Under the pieces are notes generated by a model that was given only the letters and a program-made list of their open reading frames with translations, searched no databases and was not told where the DNA came from. Positions 35,491 to 47,924 of a stretch of DNA of 64,000 nucleotides are shown piece by piece; the stretch's first letter is position 1, and every line of letters starts with the position of its first letter. A program made the position numbers and the translations under genes. The stretch spans positions 26,658,251 to 26,722,250 of the forward strand of contig NC_060062.1 in assembly GCF_020283565.1 (NCBI RefSeq). Direction: 5' to 3'. This DNA comes from Trifolium pratense. Taxonomy: Eukaryota; Streptophyta; Magnoliopsida; Fabales; Fabaceae.

Positions 35491-35738
35491 TGTTAGGTGT
35501 GTATTAATCAAATGTAAGCTAGTTAGATGCAATGCTCATGAGCAAGCTTGCCAAGCCTATGAGCCAGGCCTGCTGTCAAGGCACGCGCGTGTTGCAGCTG
35601 AAGCTTAAGGCGCAAGTTAGCTTAGTTTGAGTTTGTTAAGTTTGTTAAGTTTGTTGTAACTAACTTGTATCTTGTACATTGGCTATATAAGGCCTTGCTA
35701 TGATCAATGAAAGTCAACAAGTACCATTTGCCTTATCA
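35491..35738 (+). repeat. 5' LTR of the copia element
   Basis: 248 bp. It contains three TTTGTTAAG-like units (about 35630-35657), a TATA-like GGCTATATAAGGCC near 35682, and TG...CA ends. The TATA motif is the likely promoter of the element. Confidence 0.93.
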
Positions 35739-35829
35739 ATTGGTATCAGTTTACCTTCTAAAGATCCAGCCTTTGCAATAACCATAGTTAGTTACAAAGT
35801 TCTTCATCGCGTTCTTGCTTGAAGATTCC

Positions 35830-38800
35830 ATGGCGGATTCAAGCAACTACCTGCAACCATCAATTCCCAAGTTTGATGGACACTATGATCACTGGTCAAT
35901 GTTAATGGAGAATCTCTTGAGATCCAAAGAGTATTGGAGTCTCATCGAGGATGGAGTAATTGAGGCTCCTGCAGGAGCAACTCAAGATCAAATTCAAGCT
36001 GCAAGAGAGAGCAAGTTGAAAGATTTGAAAGCAAAGATTTTTTTGTTTCAAGCAATAGAAAGATCCATTCTTGAAACAATCCCCACTCGAGGCACTGCAA
36101 AAGAGATATGGGATTCAATGCGCCAGAAGTATTGTGGATCCACCAAGGTCAAGAGAGCTCAGCTGCAAGCTCTGAGGAAAGAATTTGAGATGCTGAACAT
36201 GCGAATTGGTGAGTCTATTGATGAATATTTTTCAAGAACACTGAGTATTGCAAACAAGATGACAAGCCATGGTGACACCATCACTCAGAGCACAATAGTT
36301 GAAAAGATCTTGAGATCTTTAACCTCAAGGTTCAATTATGTGGTGTGCTCAATTGAAGAGTCTAATGATACCACCACAATGACTGTGGATCAGCTGCAAA
36401 GCAGCCTGCTGGTTCAAGAACAAAGAATGAAGCATCAGAAAGATGAACAAGAGCAAATTCTGAAGGTTTCTAATGGTGGAAGAGGCTCAGGAGGTAGAGG
36501 AGATAACTCTAATGCAAGGGGTCGTGGTAGAGGCCGTGGTAGAGGAGGAAGAGGAGCAAAATTCAACAAAGAACTGGTTGAATGCTATAAATGTCATAAG
36601 TTAGGTCATTTTCAGTCAGAGTGTCCTAATTGGGAGGAAGACAATGCAAATTATGCTGAGTATGCTGAGTTTGATGATAGGGGAGAAATCTTGCTAATGG
36701 CTCAAGGAACAAAATCTAATGAATCTCAAGATTCAACCATTTCTGATGCAAAGAATGAGCTGTGGTTCTTGGATTCTGGCTGCAGCAATCATATGGTGGG
36801 AAATAAGAACTGGCTCTTTGAATATGATGGCACTTTCAAAGATTCAGTTAAGCTTGGTGATGATTCAAAGATGGCAGTTGAAGGAAAAGGTAACCTAAAA
36901 TTGCATATTGAAGGTTTTACTCAAGTACTTACAAATGTTTACTATTTGCCTGGCCTGAAGAATAATTTGTTAAGCATAGGCCAATTACAGCAAAAGAACC
37001 TAACTGTTATCTTTATGAATGATACTTGAAAAGTTTTTCATGAGGAAAAAGGGTTGATCATGGCCACACACATGACAATGAATAGAATGTTTGTTATCAA
37101 AGCACCAGTTATAGTCCCTCACTGCATGACTGCTTCAAGTGATAGCAATGACAATGCCAACTTATGGCATCAGAGGTATGGCCATCTCAGTTTCAAGGGT
37201 ATGAATGTGCTGGCTCATAAGGAAATGGTGATTGGTTTGCCAAAATTGAAACAGCCAAAAGAGGAGTGTTCCAATTGTATGAAGGGTAAACAGCAGAGAC
37301 AAAATGTGCCAAAGAAAAGTTCATGGAGAGCTAGTACCAAGCTTGAACTTGTTCACTCAGATATATGTGGACCTATTAACCCTGAGTCAAATGGAAGAAA
37401 GAGGTATTTCATCACTTTCACAGATGATCTAAGCAGAAGAACATGGATCTACTTCATGAATGAAAAGTCAGAAGCTCTAGCAATGTTCAAGAAATTCAAA
37501 GTGATGGTTGAAAATGAGGCAAAAGAGTCCATTCAGTGCTTAAGAACAGACAGAGGTGGTGAATATACCTCAAATGAGTTCAGTGAATTCTGTGATCTTC
37601 ATGGAATTAAGAGGCAACTCACAGCTGCTTATACTCCTCATCAAAATGGAGTATCAGAAAGGAAAAATAGAACCATTATGAATATGGTCAGGTGTATGCT
37701 TAGTGAAAGAAGTGTACCAAAAACCTTTTGGCCTGAAGCAGTGAATTGGTCTGTATATCTGCTTAATAGATCCCCTACTTTTGCAGTGAAAGATGTCACA
37801 CCTGAAGAAGCTTGGAGTGGGATCAAGCCATCTGTAGGCCACTTCAAAATTTTTGGCTGCATTGCCTATGTGCATATACCAGATAATCTGAGGAAAAAGC
37901 TAGATGACAAAAGCATAATATGTGTTCACTTAGGTATAAGTGAAGAATCAAAAGCATACAAGCTGTTTGATCCTGTAAAGAAAAGAATTCTTGTTAGCAA
38001 AGATGTTAGATTTGATGAGAAAAAGCAGTGGAATTGGGAGAACAAGGTAATTGAGAAATCAAATTCAAGTCAGCAAGTGATTGACTGTGAAATTGATGTA
38101 GAAACTTGTTCAACAAGTAGTCATCATGATCATTCAAATGATGCACAAGTTCATGCACCTGATGATGCTAGTAATGCCAGCAATCCCCTCAGTGAAGAAA
38201 TGGATCTAACTGTATCTGATTCAGAAGAAGAGGGAAACAATGAGGTAAATGAACTAGGCAAAAGAGTTTCAAGGAAACCTGGTTATTTGAATGACTATGA
38301 GGTTGGAGATTATGAAACAGGAGAAAGTAGTGACAGTCAAGCCTTTTTCAGTCCTAGTGAAGATCCAATGACATACAATGATGCAGCTAAACATGATGTA
38401 TGGAAAAAGGCTATGGACACAGAAATAGCAGCAATTGAAAGCAATGACACCTGGGAACTAACACATTTACCTGCTGGAGCAAAGAAAATTGGTGTTAAAT
38501 GGGTTTATAAGACTAAGTACAATGAGGAAGGAAAGATTGAGAAACATAAAGCTAGATTAGTTGCAAAAGGGTATTCTCAGCAGCATGGCATTGATTACAA
38601 TGAGGTATTTGCACCTGTGGCCAGATGGGACACCATAAGGACAATACTAGCTATAGCTGCAACAAACCACTGGTATGTGTTTCAGCTTGATGTGAAAAGT
38701 GCCTTTTTACATGGTGAATTAGATGAAACTGTATATGTGGAGCAACCATTAGGCTATCAGAAGAAAGAAAAGGAGATGGTGTATAGACTGAAGAAGTCTC

Positions 38801-39900
38801 TCTATGGTCTGAAGCAGGCTCCAAGAGCTTGGTATAGCAAGATTGAAGCCTACTTCTGCAGAGAAGGTTTTGTCAAGTGTACTCATGAACACACATTGTT
38901 TGTAAAGAAAGAATCAGATGGGAGAATCATTATTGTGAGCTTGTATGTAGATGATCTCATCTTTACAGGCAATGATCAAACCCTATTTGATAAATTCAAA
39001 ACATCAATGGAAAGAAACTTTGCTATGACTGACTTGGGCAAGATGAGATACTTCCTTGGGATTGAAGTAAAACAAACAAAAGAAGGGATCTTCATGTTTC
39101 AGCAGAAGTATGCTTGTGAGGTTCTAAAAAGGTTCAATATGGAAAGCTGCAATAGTGTATGCAACCCTATTGTGCCTGGAAACAAATTGAAGAAAGATGA
39201 AGATGGAATAGCTTGTGACTCAACCAGCTATAAACAAATGGTAGGTTGTCTGATGTATCTGCTTGCCACTAGACCTGATTTAGCATTTTCAGTTTGTTTA
39301 GTAGCTAGATTTATGGAGAGGCCTACAGAACTTCATGTTGCAGCAGTGAAAAGAATACTTAGGTATGTGAAAGGGACTGTGAACTATGGTTTGTGGTTTG
39401 AAAAGGGAAAGGATGATGAGCTGGTTGGGTGGTCAGATTCAGATTATGCTGGAGACCTTGATGATAGAAAGAGTACATCAGGGTATGTGTTCATGATTGG
39501 TTCAAAAGCTGTGTCCTGGTGTTCCAAAACGCAGCCAATTGTGACCCTGTCAACAACTGAAGCTGAATTCATAGCAGCAGCCAACTGTGCTTGTCAAGCC
39601 ATTTGGTTGAGTAGAATACTTGATCACATCAGCAGCAGGAAAAAGGATTGTATTACATTGTATTGTGACAACAGCTCCACAATCAAACTGTCAAAGAATC
39701 CAGTGATGCATGGAAGGAGTAAACATATTGATGTTAGGTTTCATTTTCTCAGAGATTTGACCAAAGATGGAAAGGTACAGCTGCTACATTGCTCATCCTT
39801 TGAGCAAACTGCAGATATTATGACTAAGGCCTTATCCCTTGAGAGTTTTTGCAAGTTCAGAGATATGCTTGGATTGTGTAAGCTTGAAGACATAAACTGA
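35830..39900 (+). CDS. Copia gag-pol polyprotein with one premature TGA
   Basis: The likely start is the ATG at 35830 (MADSSNYLQPSIPKFDGHYD). One open frame of 1,357 codons runs to 39900, except for a TGA at 37027-37029 (codon 400). Domains in order: UBN2-type gag, Gly/Arg-rich linker, CCHC knuckle (CYKCHKLGHFQSEC, about 252-265), protease (LDSGCSNHM, Asp about 315), GAG-pre-integrase (LWHQRYGHLSF), integrase (HSDICGP, TDRGGEY, NGVSERKNRT), reverse transcriptase (QLDVKSAFLHG, LYGLKQAPR, YVDD about 1039-1042) and RNase H (SDSDYAGD, STTEAEF). Catalytic motifs are all present. The stop lies between protease and integrase, where related elements read straight through, so it is probably a recent disabling mutation. 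A sequencing error cannot be excluded. Confidence 0.93.
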
Positions 39901-39932
39901 AGCCTTGACATGGTTCAGTTTAGGAGAGGCAA

Positions 39933-40171
39933 TGTTAGGTGTGTATTGATCAAATGTAAGCTAGTTAGATGCAATGCTCATGAGCAAGCTTGCCAAGCCT
40001 ATGAGCCAGGCCTGCTGTCAAGGCACGCGCGTGTTGCAGCTGAAGCTTAAGGCGCAAGTTAGCTTAGTTTGAGTTTGTTAAGTTTGTTGTAACTAACTTG
40101 TATCTTGTACATTGGCTATATAAGGCCTTGCTATGATCAATGAAAGTCAACAAGTACCATTTGCCTTATCA
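39933..40171 (+). repeat. 3' LTR of the copia element
   Basis: 239 bp, lacking one 9-bp TTTGTTAAG unit present in the 5' LTR and otherwise differing at one base by eye. Confidence 0.93.
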
Positions 40172-40850
40172 CAATTTAACTTTGAAAGTTTAAAAAAATT
40201 TGTGCTTGCAGAAGCGGTTGTAGACCGACACACGTCTATTCTGAACTATTGGACAAGAAGATTATGAAAAGTATGCTAAAGTGTGTCGAATTAAACCAAG
40301 GCCAATGCAAATACCTCAACTCTACAAGAACATCACAATTAAGAAAAATAAGTTAGCAGATCACCTAACACAAACTGAACCCATGCTTCTATGATCAATC
40401 AGAGATGAAAAGTCCAAGGAACACCACTCATAGATCCTTTGACAGCAGCAACACAAATTGACAGCACCAAGTAGAGGGAAGAGAATAGGAATAGGAGAGT
40501 TTTAGGATCTCGTTCATTGCCACTAATGCGCGCCAAACATCAAGGTGAATGCTTGAAAGCACCAACCTCAATCCGACGCAAGACGGACAAGGATGTTGAG
40601 ATACAACCAAAACAGCCCCAAATTCACAAACAATAATCCCTCAAAAATATATGCCCCACATTCAATAAGAATTTCACAATTTGCTCCTATATCCTGACTG
40701 CGAAAATAAATATGCAACCAAATAAAGATATAGATGATATAGCAGCCCACACTTTAAAGAAAACCATTTGAAGTATCATAATTCAAACAAGATTAGATAT
40801 AATCTATGAATCCCTGAACTTTGCACCTCCACACTAATGTTGGACTCCAA
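40172..40850. other. Repeat-derived DNA 3' of the copia element
   Basis: Probably minus-strand LINE-derived sequence continuing from the next feature (the composition resembles a LINE 3' untranslated region), but no domain can be read. No gene. Confidence 0.35.
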
Positions 40851-41085
40851 TTAAGCGCTTAGTTGCACCTCAAAAATCTGATGCACCAACCCAAGCAAAC
40901 ACTAGGACACAAGTACCATTGTTCAATGTTATAATCAATGGTATTTGATTTAAGCTTCAACTAGTTCCACGAACATCTTTTCATGTCTTCAATCAATTTT
41001 TCATGACAAATGTCTTTATTATTAAACAACTTTTCATTTCTAGATTTCCAAATGCTCCAAATACCGGCGAACCGAATTACAGCAA
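40850..41085 (-). pseudogene. LINE reverse-transcriptase C-terminal remnant
   Basis: On the minus strand the frame reads IWSIWKSRNEKLFNNK, then SNTIDYNIEQWYLCPSVCLG, with a stop in between (SWN-stop-LKLK). This is the conserved end of plant L1-type LINE proteins. Both flanks are degraded and no target duplication was found. Confidence 0.7.
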
Positions 41086-41839
41086 CTTTCATGACAAATG
41101 TCTTTATTTGATTTAAGTGTTTTTATCAAACACTTGTGTGCAATTATGTGTGCAATTTTCAAAGTGTTAATTCAAAACACAATGAGGCTTAATCACAGTT
41201 ATCCAATGAAAATTCCAACTACTTGGTGACTCAAGAACTCATACCTAATTAGTTTATCACCTTAATAATAGTTTTTCAAGATTGCATAAAAATAAAGGTA
41301 TGTGACACCCTTAAACCCAAAAATATTTATTAATAGAAATAGTGGAAAATAGATTAATTTCGTTTATAAATAAAACAAAATTTCTTTATTTGAATGGTTA
41401 AGAGCATCACTTTAAAAATAACAATTTGTACAATAAACATCTTGAGATTAAATAAAATGAAGTAGATCCTCAAATGACTATAAATATTTCTTAAAAATGT
41501 TACAAGAACTCAAATCTTTGAAAAGAAAGACATGCAAGTAATATGGTAATGTCATAACCCGATGTCACTATATCAAGGCTATATCTCACGCCCAAAGTAT
41601 AAACAAGTTAATTGACTAGTCTAACAATTTAGAATTATAAACAAGTTAATTAATTTTACCTTGTGAACTCATGCTGACATTTTTCTGTAAAAATAAAACA
41701 TAAAAGAAAAGGACACACAAAAAGAAAGGGGTGGGATACGTTTTAAATCATGTTAAGTGGTATAACAATAGAAGTGAATAGAAAAACACAACAAACATAA
41801 TACCATACAAAGATGTGTCCCTAAACACTAATTCACAAA

Positions 41840-42210
41840 TGAGGACTATCTCATCGCCTCACTCCACGGCTAAGTACCTCACTTGAGTACCATTCTCATC
41901 TCTTATAAACTACGTGACTCAGACTCAATGACACCGACACAACTATAGTATCACCCAAATACTATTCTCGCCTCACTCCACGGGTAGGTAACTCAAACTC
42001 AATCATACTATTCTAACACAACTATAGTACCAATTGAGTACCATTCTCGCATCACTCCACAGCTAGGTGAGTCAGACTCAATGACACTAGATTAGCTATA
42101 ACATCACTCAAGTATCATTATATTTTCACCTCGCTTTACTGCTTGATAACTCAAACTCAATGGTATCGAACAACATATAGCATCCCCCAAGCACCATTTC
42201 ACAACGCACA
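41840..42210 (+). repeat. Degenerate tandem array of about 90-100 bp units
   Basis: Four units repeat the order CTCACTCCACGGCTAAGTA, CTCAGACTCAATGACA, AACTATAGTATCAC and AAGTACCATTCTC, with many changes. There is no reading frame. Confidence 0.75.
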
Positions 42211-42648
42211 AAGCAACACAGCACATGCACATATACATTCAATCATAACCTAGCATGAGCACCATAGGAACTAGGTGTGTCATAAACAAAATATCACTCG
42301 AGCAAGGTGACTCGTCTCAATGACAGAATACATCACATACATCCTCAAGAATTATCTTATAGCTAATTACAATCCTCACTAAAATATCAAGTGCCTAACC
42401 TATCTTTACTCTCTAGTTTCCAACTATCCTTTAACTAATAAAAATCATAAGCTATAGCTGCCACAAATTGTACAGCATGTCCAATGTAGTCCTAAAGACC
42501 AAATTATTTGCACTTCACAATGTAGGAAGAATTAATGAAGAAAATTGAGTATTTTTTTGACACAACTATTTAGGATGATTAGAAACATAAAAATACTCAA
42601 TTTTCTTCATTAATTCCTCAACTATCACCATTCCGATATTAGACTCCA

Positions 42649-43148
42649 NNNNNNNNNNNNNNNNNNNNNNNNNNNNNNNNNNNNNNNNNNNNNNNNNNNN
42701 NNNNNNNNNNNNNNNNNNNNNNNNNNNNNNNNNNNNNNNNNNNNNNNNNNNNNNNNNNNNNNNNNNNNNNNNNNNNNNNNNNNNNNNNNNNNNNNNNNNN
42801 NNNNNNNNNNNNNNNNNNNNNNNNNNNNNNNNNNNNNNNNNNNNNNNNNNNNNNNNNNNNNNNNNNNNNNNNNNNNNNNNNNNNNNNNNNNNNNNNNNNN
42901 NNNNNNNNNNNNNNNNNNNNNNNNNNNNNNNNNNNNNNNNNNNNNNNNNNNNNNNNNNNNNNNNNNNNNNNNNNNNNNNNNNNNNNNNNNNNNNNNNNNN
43001 NNNNNNNNNNNNNNNNNNNNNNNNNNNNNNNNNNNNNNNNNNNNNNNNNNNNNNNNNNNNNNNNNNNNNNNNNNNNNNNNNNNNNNNNNNNNNNNNNNNN
43101 NNNNNNNNNNNNNNNNNNNNNNNNNNNNNNNNNNNNNNNNNNNNNNNN
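42649..43148. other. Assembly gap (500 N)
   Basis: Exactly 500 unknown bases, a size often used as a placeholder, so the true length may differ. Confidence 0.99.
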
Positions 43149-44805
43149 CCTTAACCCCTTCATAAATTCAATCATTATTATTATTTTGGCACTTAATTGC
43201 ATGTGAGGTTTTGTGGAGAAAGAAGCACCGAATAATTATTCTGGAGCTGCAAATCAAGGAACATGAGTTAGTAGAAGGGTTGGAATTTTGGATCAAGTAT
43301 GGTAATTGGCATCTTTGTTGCATTTCATATGAGGTGAGTTCCTTTATATAGAACATTAGTTTCCCTTGCCTTTCCTAAATGGTAAATTGTGGTCATACAA
43401 ATTAGGGTTCATTAGAATTAATATTTGGGTGAAAATCATGAAAATTATCACTTGATGAGAAAACTAGAAATTCCCCTTTTTCTCTCTGGTTATGGCATGT
43501 AATGTAGTATGATTTTGGGATGCATAGTAACTTAATTTCATGCTTGTGCTGTTATTGTAATGGCCTTAAAATGATTCTAAGTGCGTCATTATGCCTGGGG
43601 CTGTTATGGAATAATAGTCTTAACATTAGACTAGGTTAGATCAATAATAAGGCACTTAGGTTGATAATTAGGACTAGGAAAATATAGTTTATCTATCCCC
43701 TAATTAATTGTTAGGAGACTAAATTAGAATAAACGCCACTAGTTGCAACTTAAATCCGTTAGGTACCCTAAGTGATACTTTAGTATAAACTATCGATGAC
43801 AAGACTAAGGCAATTGCAAACTACAATTAGGGATAAGGACTTTACTTAGTAATTCCCCAATTAGCCTATAGAAATTAATTTAATAACAAGTTAACAGTTG
43901 ATCAAAATACTTGAATTCTGGTGCATACATTATTATGTGCTGATTATAATTACATTTTGTACATGGTCCTTGAGGCACCACATGAGCTTCATTATAGTCG
44001 ACCGTGTTGGTTGGATTTCGCATTATATGAATCCACATGGTAATTTAATTAATATGTGAGGTAATTTTCGCATCCAATTATTATACTTACAATTGGCCGG
44101 ACAAGTCGGCGTCTGAGACTACTCACCTCAGGTCGTCCGGGTAATAAAACGAACCAAGATTTATAATTGTGTGACACATTTTATTACATTGAAGTACTTA
44201 TAGAATAATACATGTATTTTACATGACTGATCAACTGGCAGGATAACTCTTTAACCACTAACACCCTAGGTGTAGGTGGAACTCACTGAGGCTTTTGTCT
44301 CAACCAACTCCCTTTTATTTTTTTCAGATAAACAAGTCGATCAAGATAAGGGTAAGAACTAAGAAGTAAGTTGGCGAACGGAGTTGTGCACGTGTTCTTT
44401 GACGGACTCCTATTAGTTTATTTTCTTCCTTATTTTGTATAGATTGAACTATTTGAATTATGTAGCGATTATTTCCGCTGTTTGTATTTGAATAATTGTT
44501 GGTGATAGTGTACCATGCAAATTCAGACGAATTATCCTTGTAATTTTAATGTATCCGGATTCAAGTATGTATGTCCCTGTCGATATTCTAGACAATTTAT
44601 ATGGGGCGTTATAACAATTATTTTGGCTGTTAAACTTTTTTTTTAGTTATTTTGATTCTCAAACCCTCAAATTTATCTTTTGTTTGTTAGTTAGGTCTTC
44701 AAATATGCTTTGTATTAGTCAATTTGTCCAAAACATTATGAATAATAGGCAGATTTTAAAGTATTTTTGTAATTTTAATACACTGTATTGACAACATCTC
44801 ATATA
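43149..44805. other. Non-coding stretch right of the gap
   Basis: The part to 44614 may belong to the possible long LTR. 44615-44805 is AT-rich with nothing recognisable. No domain-bearing open frame. Confidence 0.4.
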
Positions 44806-47545
44806 CTCCCTCCGGTCCTTTTTATAAGAAACACTTTAAAAAAATCACAAAGATCAATGAAACATATTTAACATAGTTACTAGTATAACTGACCCGTGCA
44901 ATGCACGAGTTAATTTTCATTGAAAAATATTAAAATATTAATAATAATATTTTGTGATTTATTAATTAACAAAATTTATTTGATATATTCAATGTAATTT
45001 ATCTAAATATGAAAAATTATACAGATTTTAGAGATTTTAAAGGGGAAGGGCGGAATGGTCTGACGAAGAGTGAAACTCATCCACTCTCCGTTTCCGATCG
45101 ACGTGTTATTTTCTCCCTTGTAGCCATCTTCACTGGTCTTTACTACAATGCAAGGATCTCATGAACATAACAAATTGAATAAATAAATTCTATATTATTT
45201 TTCAGATGAAGATCAACCTCCCTGTGACCATATTTTTAAATGATTCTCTTGTTTAGAAAATAAAATTGAGAAGAGTGTTAATAACATTTTCTTAATATAT
45301 TCTATATATAGTGGTGAGACTCACGTGAGTGTCACTCACTTAAAGAGCGAGCTGAGTAATTGAAAGTGTTAAAAAAATAGTGTTTCTGACCTTCTTTATT
45401 CATAAACATGTTCATGGTTTTTTTGTCAAGTAACAGATGTGGAAACTTTGTACTATATAATAGTAAACACTACAAATAATGTGGATCTACACATATTTTT
45501 TTGAACATCAAAAGAAAGAATTCTATAGATTGCAGAAAAAAACACTAAATTATTTCTTTCTTTTTCTGTTTTCACAGCCAGTTTAATTTGATTCGGGGTT
45601 AATTTTGGTATCAAGTGATTTATTTGATTGATATACAACATATGAATATTCAAATGCATTTTGACATGTATTAACATCTAATGTATTACAATAATTACTA
45701 TAATACAGTTAAGCATATTCCCTATTTTTATTGCACTAATATTATATGAAATTTGAATTTTAATAGGATGATCTTATTCATAGAAAGTTTAAATATGGTC
45801 AATGCATAAATAAGTCATTATATTGAATTGAATAAATATAATTGTTAAAAAGTTATTAGAGTAAAGACATAATTTCTTCTGATATAAAAAAAAAGACACA
45901 ATTCCTTCAATAAATGATCCAATTTAGTCATCATGAAAAAGTTAAACCATCTTTTTAGTCTATGTCAAGGTTTTAAATTGTGGTTGTGGTCATGGATGTG
46001 GGTGCGGTTGTTGCGAATGCGGTCATTACGGTCGCTGCAACGCGCAATGCGGCTATTGCGGCGTGAAATCATTTTGACATTTCACAAGCTATATAAAATG
46101 AAACTACTATGTAACTATATTATTTATTCATCATTGCATAGTCTTAGTTTATTCCATAAACACTAATTTGAATGTGCTTAAAATACACGGTTGAGAGATG
46201 GTTAAAAGTAAGATTTTTCATTAGATTTGACACAAATTATGATTTAAAGGTCATAAATTTTATTTTTTTGTGAGAAAATTTGAACCAACATCGTCGAAAA
46301 TATCTGATGCGGCTTCTGATGCGGTTGTGGTGCGGTTACAATGCGGCTATACACGTGAATATTGTGTTGTAATTTTTGTCTCTAACATGCAAAGATCACA
46401 AATATTTGCAAGGATCATGAATCTGCAATATACAATCAAAACAATTATAATCAACAAAAAAAATTACAATCAACAAAACAAAATTATCTATATTAAGGAC
46501 ATATGCATTGTAAATAGTCTAATCTGCGTAGAAAATAAATTCATAAATAAGTGCTCAATAAATTCATAAATAAGTGCTCATAGTATTTTATTGGTCATAG
46601 ATATGTATAAAAACAGTAGTACAAAAATAAGCCAACAATGAAGCAGATGAAATGAAATATACTACTCACACAAAATAGACGAATAGAGAAAGAGAGTACC
46701 TTTAAATGTTAGCTGAAACAAAAAAAAAAGTGTACAAAAATGGTTAGAGTAGAACAATATAAACGTGAAAATAAGTAAGTAAACAGAAAAAAAAAGTGTG
46801 CTATACCTTTTAAAAAAAATGGAAGAAAAACAAAATGTGATAAATAATGGTGAAAACTATACCTATATATTGATCCCAGGCACTAAAACGTTTTTGCTGT
46901 TAAATGATATTAATCATGATTAGAATTTTCTTTTTATAAGTCAATGAGGATTTTCTCAAAATAAAAAAACTTAATTAATGTCAACAAAGAGCATAATTAC
47001 TATTCACACAAAAAATTTGCTACAAAAATAATAATAATAATACGTGATTGACACTAATAATATATTAATGAATTAATATGTAATATAATGAATCAAATGA
47101 TTTGAATATATCCTGATTTAATTTAAGAACATTAAATTCGATTTATAAACAATAATTGAGAAATGATTGAATTTCCAAATTAGCCAAAGATTCTATGTAA
47201 AATGATATCATCATGTATTAGAGAAATTGCAAAGGCCTTCATAGTTAGCCACATAGGAATTGGAGAAATATTAGAATGCCACATAAGACATGGATCAATA
47301 AAATGGTGTCACATAGGAATAAGACCATGAGAGAGAAACTCCTAAACATATAAATAATAGATTTTCATTTAATACTCTTATAAATTTAAATTTATTCCAT
47401 GTATACCCTTATTTAATTACTCTTTATTCAACTAACTTACTTATTTTTAAATTCTCTCTCATAATAAATAAGGGCATAAGTGAAATTGAACATTTAAAAC
47501 ATTTGAAAATTGGTCAAAGTTTCTTATAAAAAGGACCGGAGGGAG
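44806..47545. repeat. Stowaway-like MITE split by a Helitron
   Basis: The left end CTCCCTCCGGTCCTTTTTAT follows TA, and the right end ATAAAAAGGACCGGAGGGAG precedes TA. They are perfect inverted copies of at least 28 bp (through TATAAGAAAC / GTTTCTTATA). The two halves (44806-44879 and 47362-47545) are separated by the Helitron at 44880-47361. Without it the MITE is about 258 bp. Confidence 0.85.
44880..47361 (-). mobile_element. Non-autonomous Helitron (2,482 bp, minus strand)
   Basis: Read on the minus strand it starts TCTATTATTTATATGTTTAG after an A and ends with a hairpin (ACTCGTGCATTGCACGGGT), then CAGTTATACTAG before a T. TC...CTAG ends, a 3' hairpin and insertion between A and T are the plant Helitron hallmarks. 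The independent evidence for both borders is the host MITE, which resumes on each side. Inside are G-rich imperfect repeats of TGCGGTTGTGG / AATGCGGC (about 45970-46065 and 46300-46360), but no helicase or captured exon that I recognise. Confidence 0.85.
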
Positions 47546-47574
47546 TATTTAAAGAAGAAATCAATGTTTGTTCT

Positions 47575-47665
47575 CCTTATATATATATATATATATATAT
47601 TGAGGTAGTAGTCCTTTGCTACTCCTCTTTCTTAAAAAAAAAAAAAAGAGAGAGAGAGAGAGGCA
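47575..47665. repeat. Microsatellites (TA)n, A run and (AG)n
   Basis: A TA run at about 47578-47600 is followed by an A run and (GA)n at about 47634-47663, just right of the Stowaway-like element. Confidence 0.8.
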
Positions 47666-47924
47666 TTAATATAAGTTTTTATTTTTTTAAGCAAGGCATT
47701 AATGTAAGTTGCATGTTGTATTTTTCTAATAATTCTTTTATTCTGTGAGATTAACCAATCACACTTAATTATATTAATTATACAGTATGTCTTGTAATAT
47801 AAATTTATCTTATTTTGTGATTTGTCTCCTTTATTTTAACCATCAAATATTTGATAAATGGATTGGTATAGAAAATCATATCATACGAACTCTATTACAC
47901 TTTGATCATTTAGGTTACGTTGAG

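Larger units (their letters stand above)
35491..40171 (+). mobile_element. Young, nearly intact Ty1/copia retrotransposon
   Basis: LTRs are 35491-35738 (248 bp) and 39933-40171 (239 bp), TGTTAGGTGTG...GCCTTATCA. The element is flanked by the 5-bp duplication CAATT (35486-35490 and 40172-40176). The primer-binding-like TTGGTATCAG begins two bases after the first LTR and a purine-rich AGGAGAGGCAA precedes the second. By eye the LTRs differ by one A/G change and by one 9-bp copy of a TTTGTTAAG repeat. Together with an almost fully open polyprotein this suggests recent insertion. Confidence 0.95.
41299..44614. repeat. Possible long LTR of a gypsy-type element, interrupted by the assembly gap
   Basis: TGTGACACCCTTAAACCC at 41299 and TGGGGCGTTATAACA ending at 44614 are the kinds of start and end seen in long LTRs of plant Ty3/gypsy elements (TGTRACACCC...GGGYGTTACA). 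No coding domain is visible between them, which fits a solo LTR. 500 bases are unknown and no target duplication was read, so this is tentative. Confidence 0.3.

Noticed and set aside
37054..39900. A separate gene starting at the ATG at 37060
   Set aside because: It is the rest of the copia polyprotein after the single TGA and is in the same frame.
42639..43202. An open frame across the N gap
   Set aside because: It is an artefact of unknown bases.
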